From contig NZ_CAKPTG010000006.1 of NCBI RefSeq assembly GCF_934190775.1, forward strand, positions 62,001 through 126,000: a DNA stretch of 64,000 bases, in the 5' to 3' direction. This stretch comes from an uncultured Phascolarctobacterium sp. (GTDB lineage: Bacteria > Bacillota > Negativicutes > Acidaminococcales > Acidaminococcaceae). A program made the position numbers and the translations under genes. Shown here piece by piece: positions 53,242 through 62,146 of this stretch (the first letter of the stretch is position 1; the number at the start of each line of letters is the position of its first letter). The notes beneath the pieces were generated by a model. The model worked only from the letters and a program-made list of their open reading frames with translations. It did not search any database and was not told the DNA's origin.

Positions 53242-53754
53242 ATGTTAGATTTTAAATTATGCCATTCCCTGGAAGCCTATATCCGCAAGCATTACATAGA
53301 AGAAAAAAAATTGCTCTTCAGCCAATACTGTTTAATGACAGAACTGGAAAAAGATACAAAAAAGTCGTCAGTTAAAGAAAATGTTTGCTGCTACATCTGG
53401 CCGGAATTCATTCCTCAGCCGGATAAAAACACCTTTTCCAGCAAGCTCTTCCGTCTGATTGAGAAAAAAGGCCTGGAGGATGTCGAGGTCTACAAAAGAG
53501 CCAATATTGACCGCAAGCTTTTTTCCAAGCTGCGCAAAAAGGACTATCATCCAAGCAAGAAAACGGTCATTGCGTTAGCACTCGCTCTGCAGCTTAATTT
53601 AGACGAGGCTACAGACCTACTGCGTTATGCCGAATATGCACTCTCCCCCAACGATAAGGCTGATGTGATTATCAGCTTCTGCTTCACCAAGCCGGTATAT
53701 GATATTTTTACAGTCAACGAGCTGCTTTATAAATACGCCGGTACTTCGCTCTAA
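53242..53754 (+). CDS. HTH-containing regulator-like protein paired with vWA
   Basis: A 170-residue protein. The N-terminal 70 residues are helical and charged without a recognised domain. Residues about 75-170 resemble an HTH module found in Firmicutes beside macro- and vWA-domain genes: FSSKLFRLIEKKGLEDVEVY, then KKDYHPSKKTVIALALALQL, ending NELLYKYAG. AAGGAG precedes the ATG. It lies 77 bp before the vWA gene on the same strand, so the two probably act together. Function not established. Confidence 0.6.
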   Translation: MLDFKLCHSLEAYIRKHYIEEKKLLFSQYCLMTELEKDTKKSSVKENVCCYIWPEFIPQPDKNTFSSKLFRLIEKKGLEDVEVYKRANIDRKLFSKLRKKDYHPSKKTVIALALALQLNLDEATDLLRYAEYALSPNDKADVIISFCFTKPVYDIFTVNELLYKYAGTSL

Positions 53755-53831
53755 AATGTCGCTCACCGCGCGACCTGCTGCAAGCTTCCTCCTGCTATAA
53801 TAAACTCAGTAAAGCAAAGGAGGACGCAAGC

Positions 53832-54497
53832 ATGATTGATGTAAAACCTGATTTTAACGAAATTGTCTTTGTACTCGACCGCAGCGGTTCCATGAGCGGC
53901 CTAGAAAAAGATACTATCGGCGGCTACAACAGCTTTTTGAACCAACAGAAGCAAAGCGGAACTAAGGCAGTAATTTCCACCGTACTTTTTGACCATGAAA
54001 TACAAATCTTACATGACCGTCTGCCTATCAGCGATATCAAGGAGCTGACAGCCAAGGATTACCAGCCACGCGGCTGCACTGCCTTGCTGGATGCCGTAGG
54101 CGGCAGCGTCAGCCATATCCACAAGCTGCACAAAAAGCTGGCTGCTGCAGACCGCCCCGCTAAAACAATCATAGTAATCATTACCGACGGTTACGAAAAC
54201 AGCAGCAAAAACTACACCTATAAAAAGGTTAAAGATATGCTCAGCAAGCGTCAGGAAACGGATGGCTGGGAATTTGTTTTCCTGGGTGCCAACATTGATG
54301 CTGCAGCAGAAGCAGAGAGCTTCGGCATCAGCAGAAAGCGTGCCGTAAACTACAAGGCTGACAGCGAAGGTACCTTAAAGAATTTTGCAATGCTGAGCTC
54401 TGCCATGCTCTGCTTTAATGCAGGCGCAGATTTTGATAAGGCCCTCGAAGAAAAACGCGCGTTAGTTGACGAGGATGTCAAACGTCGCGGCAAATAA
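53832..54497 (+). CDS. Soluble von Willebrand factor A domain protein
   Basis: A 221-residue cytoplasmic vWA protein. The metal-ion-dependent adhesion site is complete: DRSGSMSG (residue 16), the threonine in RGCTALLDAVGG (about 77) and the aspartate of IIVIITDGYENS (about 115). No signal peptide and no membrane segment. AAGGAGG precedes the ATG. It may have a promoter of its own (TATAAT at 53797-53802). Relatives occur beside small HTH genes and tellurite-type TerD loci; no ter gene is near. Confidence 0.85.
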   Translation: MIDVKPDFNEIVFVLDRSGSMSGLEKDTIGGYNSFLNQQKQSGTKAVISTVLFDHEIQILHDRLPISDIKELTAKDYQPRGCTALLDAVGGSVSHIHKLHKKLAAADRPAKTIIVIITDGYENSSKNYTYKKVKDMLSKRQETDGWEFVFLGANIDAAAEAESFGISRKRAVNYKADSEGTLKNFAMLSSAMLCFNAGADFDKALEEKRALVDEDVKRRGK

Positions 54498-54532
54498 CCA
54501 AGAGTTCCACCTTTTTATTAATAAAGCACAAA

Positions 54533-54584
54533 GCAAGGCGTCTGCCGCCCCGCACCGCGGGCAGCAGACGCCTTGCGCATTTTT
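54533..54584. terminator. Bidirectional terminator
   Basis: GCAAGGCGTCTGC / GCAGACGCCTTGC, a perfect 13-bp stem around a GC-rich loop, followed by TTTTT on the plus strand. It separates the vWA gene from the convergent MATE gene. Confidence 0.85.
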
Positions 54585-54595
54585 CTGCATTATAT

Positions 54596-55942
54596 TCAGT
54601 TAACAGGTGTATATTTCTTTTCCAGCAGACGCACAAAATAATGGTAAGCTGCAAAGACGAATACTGCACAGCTGATCCAGGCAATCGGCTCCGCCATGCA
54701 GATGCCCTCATAGCCAAAGGGCACGCTGAGATATATTGCCGCGATAGAACGCATTATCAGCTCCACCACACCCGAAAGCATAGGAATCATGCTTACGCCC
54801 ATGCCCTGACAGGCGTTACGGTAAATAAAAATCTGACTGAGGAAGAAGTAAACAGGCACAGTATACATAATGTAAAGATGTGCGGACTCCATAACCGTCG
54901 GTGACGGATTATCGAGGAAGATGCCGATAACCTCTTCGCCGAAAGCAAATACCACAACCGCAGCAAACAGGCTGAAGGCCAGCGTCAGCAGCGAGCAGCG
55001 ACGCACCGCATCACGGATGCGGTCAAAGCGGCGAGCACCGAAATTCTGCGCCGTAAACACAGCCATCGCAATGCCAAAGGAAATCATCGGCTGCAGTGCC
55101 AGCTGCTCTACGCGCATCGCCGTAGTAAAGCCGGCAATCTGGTCACTGCCAAACTTGTTGCAGACTGACTGCAGAATAATAATGCCTAAGCCTAAAACAG
55201 AAAACTGCACTGCCATCGGCAGGCCCATACGCAGATGCGCCCACAGCTCCGGCCAATCCAATTGGAAGTCGCTGCGATGAATATGCAGCTGCGGAAAACG
55301 CTTGTAAATATAAATTACGCACAGCACTGCCGAAAAGGCCTGGGCAATAACCAGTGCAAAAGCACTGCCCGGTACGCCCCAACCAAAGCTGATGATGAAA
55401 ACAAGTGCCAGAATAATATTCACTATCGAAGACACAATAAGAAAGTATAGCGGTGTTTTACTGTCCCCCAGGGAGCGCATAATACCGGACAAAAGATTAT
55501 ACGCCATCATCACCAGCAAACCATCGACGATAATCATTACATAGGCATAGGCATCAGACATCAGCTCCGGCGGAATATTCATCATCGCCAGCAGCGGGTC
55601 TATCACCAAATGCATAATACCCATAATGAGAAAGACGAAAAATATGCTCAACACAACGCAGGTAGCAATGCTGCGACGCATTCCCTGCATATCCTGCGCA
55701 CCGTAGCGTTGACCGGTAACAACGGTGAAGCCGTTGCTGAGACCAATCGTCAAAACCATCGTCAGCATAAACAGCGGCGATACCGCACCTACGGCAGCCA
55801 AGGCATTCACGCCAATCGTTCGCCCGACAATAATAATATCGGCAATATTATACAGCTGTTGAAAAACATTGCCTATCAAAAGTGGCACCGTAAAGGGAAT
55901 AATCAGCTTCAACGGTGCTCCCTCTGTCATATTCTGAAGCAT
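54596..55942 (-). CDS. MATE-family efflux pump
   Basis: A 448-residue multidrug/toxin extrusion transporter of about 12 helices, a Na+ or H+ antiporter. It has the N-terminal NVFQQLYNIADIIIVGRTIG, then ALAAVGAVSPLFMLTMVL and GLSNGFTVVTGQRYGAQD. The mirrored second half includes IAGFTTAMRVEQLALQPMIS. AAGGAGG precedes the ATG. A perfect palindrome upstream suggests control by a TetR-type repressor, but none is encoded next to it. Confidence 0.94.
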   Translation of the reverse strand: MLQNMTEGAPLKLIIPFTVPLLIGNVFQQLYNIADIIIVGRTIGVNALAAVGAVSPLFMLTMVLTIGLSNGFTVVTGQRYGAQDMQGMRRSIATCVVLSIFFVFLIMGIMHLVIDPLLAMMNIPPELMSDAYAYVMIIVDGLLVMMAYNLLSGIMRSLGDSKTPLYFLIVSSIVNIILALVFIISFGWGVPGSAFALVIAQAFSAVLCVIYIYKRFPQLHIHRSDFQLDWPELWAHLRMGLPMAVQFSVLGLGIIILQSVCNKFGSDQIAGFTTAMRVEQLALQPMISFGIAMAVFTAQNFGARRFDRIRDAVRRCSLLTLAFSLFAAVVVFAFGEEVIGIFLDNPSPTVMESAHLYIMYTVPVYFFLSQIFIYRNACQGMGVSMIPMLSGVVELIMRSIAAIYLSVPFGYEGICMAEPIAWISCAVFVFAAYHYFVRLLEKKYTPVN

Positions 55943-56012
55943 AAAAAAAGAACCTCCTTTAGCTGCTCTCTCCCAAGCAGCAGTATCAGTCCGGTATTAC
56001 AATATATATCGC

Positions 56013-56026
56013 TGACTTATCAGTCA
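56013..56026. promoter_or_regulatory. Palindromic operator upstream of the MATE gene
   Basis: TGACTTATCAGTCA, perfect 5-bp arms with a 4-bp centre, 70 bp before the ATG. On the minus strand it overlaps a -35-like TTGACT, with TATTGT 17 bp further. The shape resembles TetR-family sites. Confidence 0.5.
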
Positions 56027-56044
56027 AAATATAGCACAATCAGG

Positions 56045-56081
56045 AAAAAAATACAAGACGTGCAGCAACACACGTCTTGTA
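56045..56081 (-). terminator. Terminator after the FAH gene
   Basis: ACAAGACGTG / CACGTCTTGT stem with TTTTTTT on the minus strand. Confidence 0.9.
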
Positions 56082-56087
56082 AAAATC

Positions 56088-56852
56088 TTATTCCATGACT
56101 ACTCTGTTGGTAATCTTGCCAATGCCTTCGATTTCGACGGTGATTTCATCACCCTCATTCAAGAGTCCTGCATCTACTGGAGTACCTGTCAAAATAAGGT
56201 CACCGGCATCTAAAGTAAAGCTTTGGGAAATATAGCTCAAGATTTCATAGGGATTATAAATCATATTGCTCGTGCGTGCATCCTGCTTAAGCACGCCGTT
56301 GACATAAGAGCGGATGGATAAATCGCTGGGGTCCAGCTCCGTTTCCAACCACGGTCCCAAGGGACAGAAGGTGTCAAAGGATTTACAGCGCAGCCACTGA
56401 CGTTCCTTGCGCTGCAAATCGCGGGCAGTAACATCATTAGCGCAGGTATAACCCAAAATATATTTAGGCACATCCTCCGCCTTAACATTCTTCATCTTCT
56501 TTTTCACAACAATGCCCAGCTCCGCACCATAGGCCAGTTCCCGCACCTGCTTCGGCCAGATGATATTCGCACCTGTACCAACAACGGTATGTGCAGCCTT
56601 AGAAAAAATACTCGGCTCACGCGGAACCTCTACACCAAATTCAGCGGCATGCTTCTGGTAATTAAAGCTGACGCAGATAATCTGCTTCGGTACGCAGGGT
56701 GCCAGCAAACGTACATCACGCATAGCAAAGGTTTCATCCGTTATCTGCCAATATGTTTCCAGAGAACCATATACGCAACGGATAACATCGCCGTCAATAA
56801 AGCCTATACGCTTGTTGCCTGTCCGCAAATCCTCAAAACGCACGCATTTCAT
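56088..56852 (-). CDS. Fumarylacetoacetate hydrolase-family protein
   Basis: A 254-residue metal-dependent enzyme; family members cleave or decarboxylate beta-diketo acids, for example acylpyruvases. It has PKQIICVSFNYQKHAAEFG (about residue 55), then PREPSIFSKAAHTVVG, YGAELGIVVKKK, with the acidic metal ligands, TCANDVTARDLQRK and FTLDAGDLILTGTP. The substrate is not evident. The start overlaps the preceding PHP gene by four bases (ATGA), so the two are coupled. Confidence 0.9.
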   Translation of the reverse strand: MKCVRFEDLRTGNKRIGFIDGDVIRCVYGSLETYWQITDETFAMRDVRLLAPCVPKQIICVSFNYQKHAAEFGVEVPREPSIFSKAAHTVVGTGANIIWPKQVRELAYGAELGIVVKKKMKNVKAEDVPKYILGYTCANDVTARDLQRKERQWLRCKSFDTFCPLGPWLETELDPSDLSIRSYVNGVLKQDARTSNMIYNPYEILSYISQSFTLDAGDLILTGTPVDAGLLNEGDEITVEIEGIGKITNRVVME

Positions 56853-57637
56853 TTTAACCCCTCCATAATCTGCATCCTTCTCGCTTTAAAATAAACAGGT
56901 GTCAGCTCTGCCTGCGCTGCCAAAGCCAGCGCCTCCTGCAGTCTGCGCCCCACATGCTCCTTATAATGGGCATCACTGCCAAGAGTGCAGTATTTGCCGC
57001 CAAGCTCACGGTAACGCTTATACAGCGGCAGCAAGCCTGCTACCGCCACAGCATCATCCAGGCGGCGGGTATTGATTTCGATAGGCTTGTTCTGCTCAAT
57101 CAAAAGCAAAAACAGCTTATCAAATAATTCCGGTGCATCCTCCAGGCGCAGCTCATGCTCCGCCCCCTTATAGGGCCAATAACGGCAGATATAGTCAATA
57201 TGCGCAAACGCATCAAAATCGCGCTCCTGCTCCAGGCAGGTAATCGCATCATGCAAAAATTCTTCTACAATCTGCTGACGTGTGCGTCCCTTGTAGCAGG
57301 TCTGCTCGTATAAATCACGTCCGCCGATGCAATGGATAGAAGCCAGCACATAGTCAAACGGATGAGTCTGTGCCACCTTTTTATCCTCAGCCGCAGTATG
57401 CGTCTGCATGCCGATTTCAATGCCTATCAGCACCTTGTCGCTGCTCAGCGGCTGCAGGCGCGCAAAATATTCGTCTATATCAAAAGTAAATGCTTCCGGA
57501 TTAGTCGGATAATCATAATCCCAATGCTCTGTAATCGTTATACCAATACCCTGCTCAGCTGCTGCGCCGATGGCATCAGCAAATTTCATTTCGCTGTCAC
57601 AGGAATAATCGCAGTGCATATGTGTATCAAATATCAT
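56849..57637 (-). CDS. PHP-domain phosphatase (histidinol-phosphatase type)
   Basis: A 262-residue PHP metal phosphoesterase. The metal ligands are in DTHMHCDYSCDSEMKF (residue 4), ITEHWDYD (about 35), IGIEIGMQTH (about 75), ASIHCIGG and the final GSDAHYKEHVG (about 220). The nearest characterised group is HisK (histidinol-phosphatase, the last-but-one step of histidine synthesis), but no other his gene is here, so another phosphate ester is possible. AAGGAAGG precedes the ATG. Confidence 0.88.
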   Translation of the reverse strand: MIFDTHMHCDYSCDSEMKFADAIGAAAEQGIGITITEHWDYDYPTNPEAFTFDIDEYFARLQPLSSDKVLIGIEIGMQTHTAAEDKKVAQTHPFDYVLASIHCIGGRDLYEQTCYKGRTRQQIVEEFLHDAITCLEQERDFDAFAHIDYICRYWPYKGAEHELRLEDAPELFDKLFLLLIEQNKPIEINTRRLDDAVAVAGLLPLYKRYRELGGKYCTLGSDAHYKEHVGRRLQEALALAAQAELTPVYFKARRMQIMEGLK

Positions 57638-57745
57638 TTAGTGTACCTTCCTTCCGTAAATTATATTGTATCAAATTGCAATAAAAAAGCAACGGGGAAG
57701 GGAGTATTTTTTCACCAATTAACGAGAAAATTACAAAGAAGTTAG

Positions 57746-57796
57746 CAGGGAGTAATCCAAGAGAGAATTTTAATTGTTCTCCGAGATTACCCCCTG
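57746..57796. repeat. Imperfect palindrome between DUF1847 and the PHP gene
   Basis: CAGGGAGTAATC (57746-57757) pairs with GATTACCCCCTG (57785-57796), 11 of 12 bases. The inner parts GAGAG-AATT and AATT-G-TTCTC also pair. No T tract follows. It may be a weak terminator 17 bases after the DUF1847 stop or a leader structure. Confidence 0.45.
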
Positions 57797-57812
57797 TAAA
57801 AATCAATGTATC

Positions 57813-58418
57813 TTATACCTCTCCGTCATCCATAATTCCCAGCTTACGCTTCCAGTAACGGGAATAAATAGCGCCCAAAGGATTGTGGGCCAACAGACGA
57901 TCCTTAACTACCAGATTAGTTACCGGTCCTTCGGCGTTCATATTGAAAATGGCATCATGGCCAACGCACAGGCCGCAGGAAATGTAGAGCTCAACGCCCT
58001 TTTCTGCCAAAAACTTAGCCTGGAACTTAGGATTGCACATTGCCTCATGCTCCAGCTCCGGCTTAACCTGCTTCAGTCCCAGCTCTTTTTTGGGGAAGCT
58101 GCAGTTTTTGCAGCATACGCTGTAAAACTCAAAGCCCTGCTGCTTAAAATATTTGGCAATATAACGTGCTTCCGCATTCAGGCCTATGCAGAAAGACATG
58201 CCCAGCTTTTTGTAGCCCATAGCTTTGGCAAACTCCGCAGTTTCCTGCAGACGGCAGATGTTACTGTAGAACGTGCCTTCAACATAGGCAGCAGCCTGCA
58301 TAAGCTTTAATTCTTCCTCGGTATAGGCTTCCTTGACAGCCTCCAAGGGCACGCCTGTGCAGTTAACACCCTTGGTGTAGCAGGCATGTGTAGGACAATT
58401 AGCGCAATCACATTTCAT
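57813..58418 (-). CDS. DUF1847 cysteine-rich metal-binding protein
   Basis: A 201-residue cytoplasmic protein with many cysteines in motifs: CDCANCPTHAC at the N-terminus, SVCCKNCSFPKKELG (about residue 103), AMCNPKFQAKFL and ISCGLCVGHDAIF (about 147). The pattern is that of DUF1847, which is predicted to bind metal or an Fe-S cluster. Common in anaerobic Firmicutes; function unknown. AAAGGAG precedes the ATG. Confidence 0.9.
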   Translation of the reverse strand: MKCDCANCPTHACYTKGVNCTGVPLEAVKEAYTEEELKLMQAAAYVEGTFYSNICRLQETAEFAKAMGYKKLGMSFCIGLNAEARYIAKYFKQQGFEFYSVCCKNCSFPKKELGLKQVKPELEHEAMCNPKFQAKFLAEKGVELYISCGLCVGHDAIFNMNAEGPVTNLVVKDRLLAHNPLGAIYSRYWKRKLGIMDDGEV

Positions 58419-58481
58419 TTTACATTTCTCCTTTCGCCAATAACCTTGTTAAGCCTATTGTAGCACAAACAGCAGACAGAT

Positions 58482-58517
58482 TAAAAGAGCTGCCGCACTT
58501 TTTCGTGCAGCAGCTCC
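58482..58517 (-). terminator. Terminator after the FadL-type gene
   Basis: GAGCTGC-x-GCAC stem with a GAAAAA loop, then TTTT on the minus strand. Confidence 0.85.
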
Positions 58518-58537
58518 GGTAAAGCTAAAATATAAAA

Positions 58538-59782
58538 TTAGAATTTACGTTGGTAGGAAATAGAAGCAATCTTAGTGAAGCTGTCATAAGCATGAGCGCT
58601 CTTATAAGCATCGGTAGCGTGACCGGCGAAATCCAGACTGCCGACATCCATCCAGCCCAAGGCAACAGCAACAGTCTGCTTCTTGTCGTTGTAACGGGCA
58701 CCAATGGAATAGGTACGGCGCAGACCTGTCGGTACCATGAAGTCGCCGCCCTCGTAAGGAATAGAAGATTCATCGAAAGCAAAGCCAGCCATAACAGCAT
58801 ACTTATCGCTCAGGTTGTGCTCTAAGCCGATAGCATAACGCCAGCCACTCTCCCAATTTTTAGCAGAATTAACATCAGAAGGCAGCACATCGGGAACACT
58901 GGGATTGGACAAAGAAATATTCAATGCATCATAGGTACTCCAGTTGGTACGTGTTGCTTTCAATTCCAAACGGGTTTTCTTGTCAAATTTGTGGTTATAA
59001 CCGATATCCCAGCTATCCGGCAAAGTTACTACGCCATAAGCATCAGCAGTAATTTTGCCTCCAGTTACAGGATACAATTTAAAGTCTGCTTCTAAGGAGT
59101 GAGTAATGCGGCTGCGATAAACTACACCAATCTCATTTTTATCATCAAAGGCATAGTTGGCAGCAGCATTCCAGCCCAAAGCATAGCTTTCGCCTTCTGT
59201 TTGTGTTGCACCAACATTCATTTGAACACGCGGATCATAGGAATTCTTTTGCAGTTCCAAGCCAACATAGTTGATTTCTGCGCCAACTGCTGCGCTCCAT
59301 TTTTTATCGAACTTGTGCGCATAGGTCGGAGTAACGCTGACACCGTTCAGCTTAGAGAAAAAAGCATTACTGGACGCCTTGCTGCCGCGTTCAAACTCGG
59401 ATACCATAGCAAAGCGTGGGAAAGCACCGATGCCGAACCATTCTTTATCATTAATCTGTCTTACATAGTAGCTGCCAACAGCCCAACCGGCATGAACCAC
59501 ATTTTTACCGGCTTCAATTTCCTTGCCGTCACCATCATGCAGCTTATAGCTGCCGTGCGGGCTCAGATAGGTGGAGCTGCTCTTCATTGCCTCACCCTTT
59601 ACTTTGGTGATAGAAGCAGGGTTATAAGCTACGTTTGCAGCATCGTCCTCAGCAAACATGCGCGCACCGCCCATAGCAACACCTTCAGCAGACCATTCGT
59701 TAATAGCAAAGCCTTCAGCGCCTGCTACCTGGGGTGCCAGCAGTGCTGCAGCTAAGCCTAAAGCTAAAAAGTTTTTATTCAT
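58538..59782 (-). CDS. OmpP1/FadL-family outer-membrane protein
   Basis: A 414-residue beta-barrel porin that lets hydrophobic molecules such as fatty acids cross the outer membrane. It has a signal peptide (about 1-22, ending VAGA), then the family start GFAINEWSAEGVAMGGARMF with DDAANVAYNPAS. Many amphipathic strands follow, and the C-terminus SISYQRKF ends in Phe as most barrels do. This is the clearest sign in the window that the cell has an outer membrane. GAAGGGATG precedes the ATG. Monocistronic. Confidence 0.93.
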   Translation of the reverse strand: MNKNFLALGLAAALLAPQVAGAEGFAINEWSAEGVAMGGARMFAEDDAANVAYNPASITKVKGEAMKSSSTYLSPHGSYKLHDGDGKEIEAGKNVVHAGWAVGSYYVRQINDKEWFGIGAFPRFAMVSEFERGSKASSNAFFSKLNGVSVTPTYAHKFDKKWSAAVGAEINYVGLELQKNSYDPRVQMNVGATQTEGESYALGWNAAANYAFDDKNEIGVVYRSRITHSLEADFKLYPVTGGKITADAYGVVTLPDSWDIGYNHKFDKKTRLELKATRTNWSTYDALNISLSNPSVPDVLPSDVNSAKNWESGWRYAIGLEHNLSDKYAVMAGFAFDESSIPYEGGDFMVPTGLRRTYSIGARYNDKKQTVAVALGWMDVGSLDFAGHATDAYKSAHAYDSFTKIASISYQRKF

Positions 59783-59876
59783 ATTAGTACATCCCTTCTC
59801 ACATTTTTATTACCTGCTACTAATTGTAACAGATTCGTGAAAAGTGCGTACAAAATCTTTTAATCGCTCGTTTTAA

Positions 59877-60701
59877 TTACTTAATTAAACTTTGAAAAGA
59901 ACCCTTTTCATCCGGCTCCTCACCGGCAGCCTTCGCTGCCTCGCGACGCGCAAAATTGCGCTCCTGCAGGCGGCGTACATCCTCCAGCGTCGGCACATTA
60001 TCCTTTTCCCACGGCTGGTACTGAATCGTGGTGCAGTGATGATACATCGCATATCTTTCCTTAGCATCTGCTGCAGCCTCTGCCTCGGCAAGAGCCTTCT
60101 TGGCAGCATCGTTCATCGGGAAGGATTTATACGCATCTGCCAAAAGCAGCGCCGCCTTAGCATAATCGCCCTGCTCCGCCATGCTTTCTGCAATAAACTT
60201 CAGTGCATGGAAGCGGTACGGATTGACGCCCTCCACGGCCTTTTCCGCCTCCAGCATTGCTTTCGCCTCCGCCAGCGCTGCAGCCTCAGCGCCACAGGAG
60301 CGCTGCAGCTCCAATCTGCGCGCCCAGATAGCGCCACGGTCTGCACTGCGGAAAACCTTCTTATACTCACGGCACAGTCTGTAGGCTTCATTTAAATAAA
60401 CAATCGGTGCATCTCCGGTGCCGGTCAGACGCCAGACGATTTCGGCAATATCACGCAGGCACAGCACCTTATGCTCTGCCTCGCTGAGACCAAACTCCGG
60501 TGCATCCTCCATATCCGGCTGCACATCCTTCACAGTTGCCAGCACCGCCATAGCGCCCTCGATGTCTTTCAAAATCATCAGCATACGTCCTACGTTGCTG
60601 CGGCATTTCCAATCATCATAATCGTTTATCAGATTTAACGGTATAGGGTAATCACAGCTTGCTACCTTCTGTACATAACCTTGCCATTCCTGTTTTTCCA
60701 T
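59877..60701 (-). CDS. Helical repeat (TPR-like) protein of unknown function
   Basis: A 274-residue, soluble, alanine-rich helical protein. Pairs of helices around residues 35-60, 75-115, 120-150 and 160-205 look like degenerate TPR repeats (for example YRFHALKFIAESMAEQGDYA then KAALLLADAYKSFP). No signal peptide. The tail is highly charged. GAGGAGG precedes the ATG. It probably acts in protein-protein contacts; no partner is identifiable nearby. Confidence 0.65.
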   Translation of the reverse strand: MEKQEWQGYVQKVASCDYPIPLNLINDYDDWKCRSNVGRMLMILKDIEGAMAVLATVKDVQPDMEDAPEFGLSEAEHKVLCLRDIAEIVWRLTGTGDAPIVYLNEAYRLCREYKKVFRSADRGAIWARRLELQRSCGAEAAALAEAKAMLEAEKAVEGVNPYRFHALKFIAESMAEQGDYAKAALLLADAYKSFPMNDAAKKALAEAEAAADAKERYAMYHHCTTIQYQPWEKDNVPTLEDVRRLQERNFARREAAKAAGEEPDEKGSFQSLIK

Positions 60702-60739
60702 TTCAGTATCCTCCTCAATCTGTTATATATTCTATTCAA

Positions 60740-60768
60740 ATTATCTGCGCTGCCGCTATCTTTGTCAA
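60740..60768 (-). promoter_or_regulatory. Promoter of the TPR-like gene
   Basis: On the minus strand TTGACA, 17-bp spacer, GATAAT, about 40 bp before the ATG. Confidence 0.7.
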
Positions 60769-60875
60769 GCGTCAACCTGCGCAGAAGTTATAATATTAAT
60801 GCTAATAAGTTATCTACGGCAGCTTATCAACTTTTTATATTCCATTTGGTTATATTGTAAATGCTTAATCGCTAT

Positions 60876-60903
60876 TTGACTATAAAATTTAAAGTAGTAC
60901 AAT
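60876..60903 (+). promoter_or_regulatory. Promoter of the acyltransferase gene
   Basis: TTGACT, 16-bp spacer, TACAAT, 22 bp before the start. Confidence 0.6.
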
Positions 60904-60925
60904 AACTCTACTAGAGAGAAAGAAG

Positions 60926-62002
60926 ATGTATAAAGCTATGAGTTTTCCCCTATTATTACGTGGCTTCGTGGTTCTTGGCGTCATGCTGATGCACACCACC
61001 TGGTACTTCAGCCACGCCCACGCGGAATCGTGGGTCACTATTTCCGAAATGCTGCTGGACATTATCTCCCTCTTTGCCGTACCCCTGGTAATGTTTGTTT
61101 CGGGATATATGTTCATCAGCCACAATCGCCATGCCGATTATTATAAGTGGTCCTTCTTCCGCAGAATGTTCCTGTCGGTGCTTTCGCCGTATTTGCTGTT
61201 TTCGTTGCTGTACCTTGGCGGTGCCTGGTTTTTCAGCAACGCCAGCTTCACTCTCAAGCAGGCCGCTTATCTTATCGTTACCGGCAGCAGTGCAGTCCAT
61301 ATGGCCTTTTTCCGTGCGCTGTTTGGTTTTTACGCCATCTATCCACTGCTGCTGCGTTATTTTAACCGTTGCCGCTTGCATCACAGGCTGCACCGCTTTA
61401 TTATTCAGGTAATCCTGCTGCAGCTGTTCTGGAAAATCTGCAACAATATCAGCTGCAGCAATCAGGCAGTTATCCTAACGCTGGAGATTACCACCTTTCT
61501 GCGTTATATCGCCTACTTCTCCTTCGGTATGCTGGCTTATATCTACCATAAAAAAATGCTGCGCTGGATTGACACCCATCACGTTCTTTTGATGACAGGC
61601 TTCATCCTGAATCTGATTTTAATCGGCGGCTGCTGGTTTGCTAAATACTACCTGCATATCCTGCCGCTGTTGGAATTTGTCTGCTTCCCGCTCAACCTGT
61701 TTTTGTACAGCATCATCATCGCTATGCTCTTTCGTTATGCCTGCACTTTGGAATCGCAGGACAGCCTCAGCAAGCGCTTTATGATGTATCTCGGCAACTA
61801 TTCCTTCGGTTTATTCTTAATTCACATCATCTACATGTATGTTGGCAGTGAGCTGCTTACACTGCTGCATATGTCACCGCAGCAGCTCTGCTTTTATCCG
61901 CTGCTCTTCATCATTATGCTTAGCCTCAGCCTGCTGACCATGGAAGCATTGGCGCGCGTTTCCTGGGGCCATTATTTCATCGGCCATGTAAGCCGTCTGT
62001 AA
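60926..62002 (+). CDS. Acyltransferase-3 family membrane protein
   Basis: A 358-residue integral membrane protein of about ten helices; relatives acetylate or succinylate cell-surface glycans. The catalytic-region residues are the arginine and histidine of LLLRGFVVLGVMLMHTTWY near the N-terminus. PLVMFVSGYMFIS and RRMFLSVLSPYLLFSLLY follow, typical of the family. The C-terminal YLGNYSFGLFLIHIIYMYVG is another signature. The ATG at 60926 has only a weak GAGAGAAAG site. Substrate unknown. Confidence 0.88.
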   Translation: MYKAMSFPLLLRGFVVLGVMLMHTTWYFSHAHAESWVTISEMLLDIISLFAVPLVMFVSGYMFISHNRHADYYKWSFFRRMFLSVLSPYLLFSLLYLGGAWFFSNASFTLKQAAYLIVTGSSAVHMAFFRALFGFYAIYPLLLRYFNRCRLHHRLHRFIIQVILLQLFWKICNNISCSNQAVILTLEITTFLRYIAYFSFGMLAYIYHKKMLRWIDTHHVLLMTGFILNLILIGGCWFAKYYLHILPLLEFVCFPLNLFLYSIIIAMLFRYACTLESQDSLSKRFMMYLGNYSFGLFLIHIIYMYVGSELLTLLHMSPQQLCFYPLLFIIMLSLSLLTMEALARVSWGHYFIGHVSRL

Positions 62003-62032
62003 AAAGTTTTCTTCTTATTCCCCATATATTGT

Positions 62033-62064
62033 AAAACACCACTTGCGTTTGCAGGTGGTGTTTT
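62033..62064. terminator. Terminator after the acyltransferase gene
   Basis: AAAACACCACTTGC-GTTT-GCAGGTGGTGTTTT with a short T end; likely serves both convergent genes. Confidence 0.8.
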
Positions 62065-62146
62065 GGCTTATATCCTCAAATCAAAATCTCTTCTTATACG
62101 CCTCGCCCCAGTCACGCATGGCCTCCAAAACAGGCTGCTTTTATTT

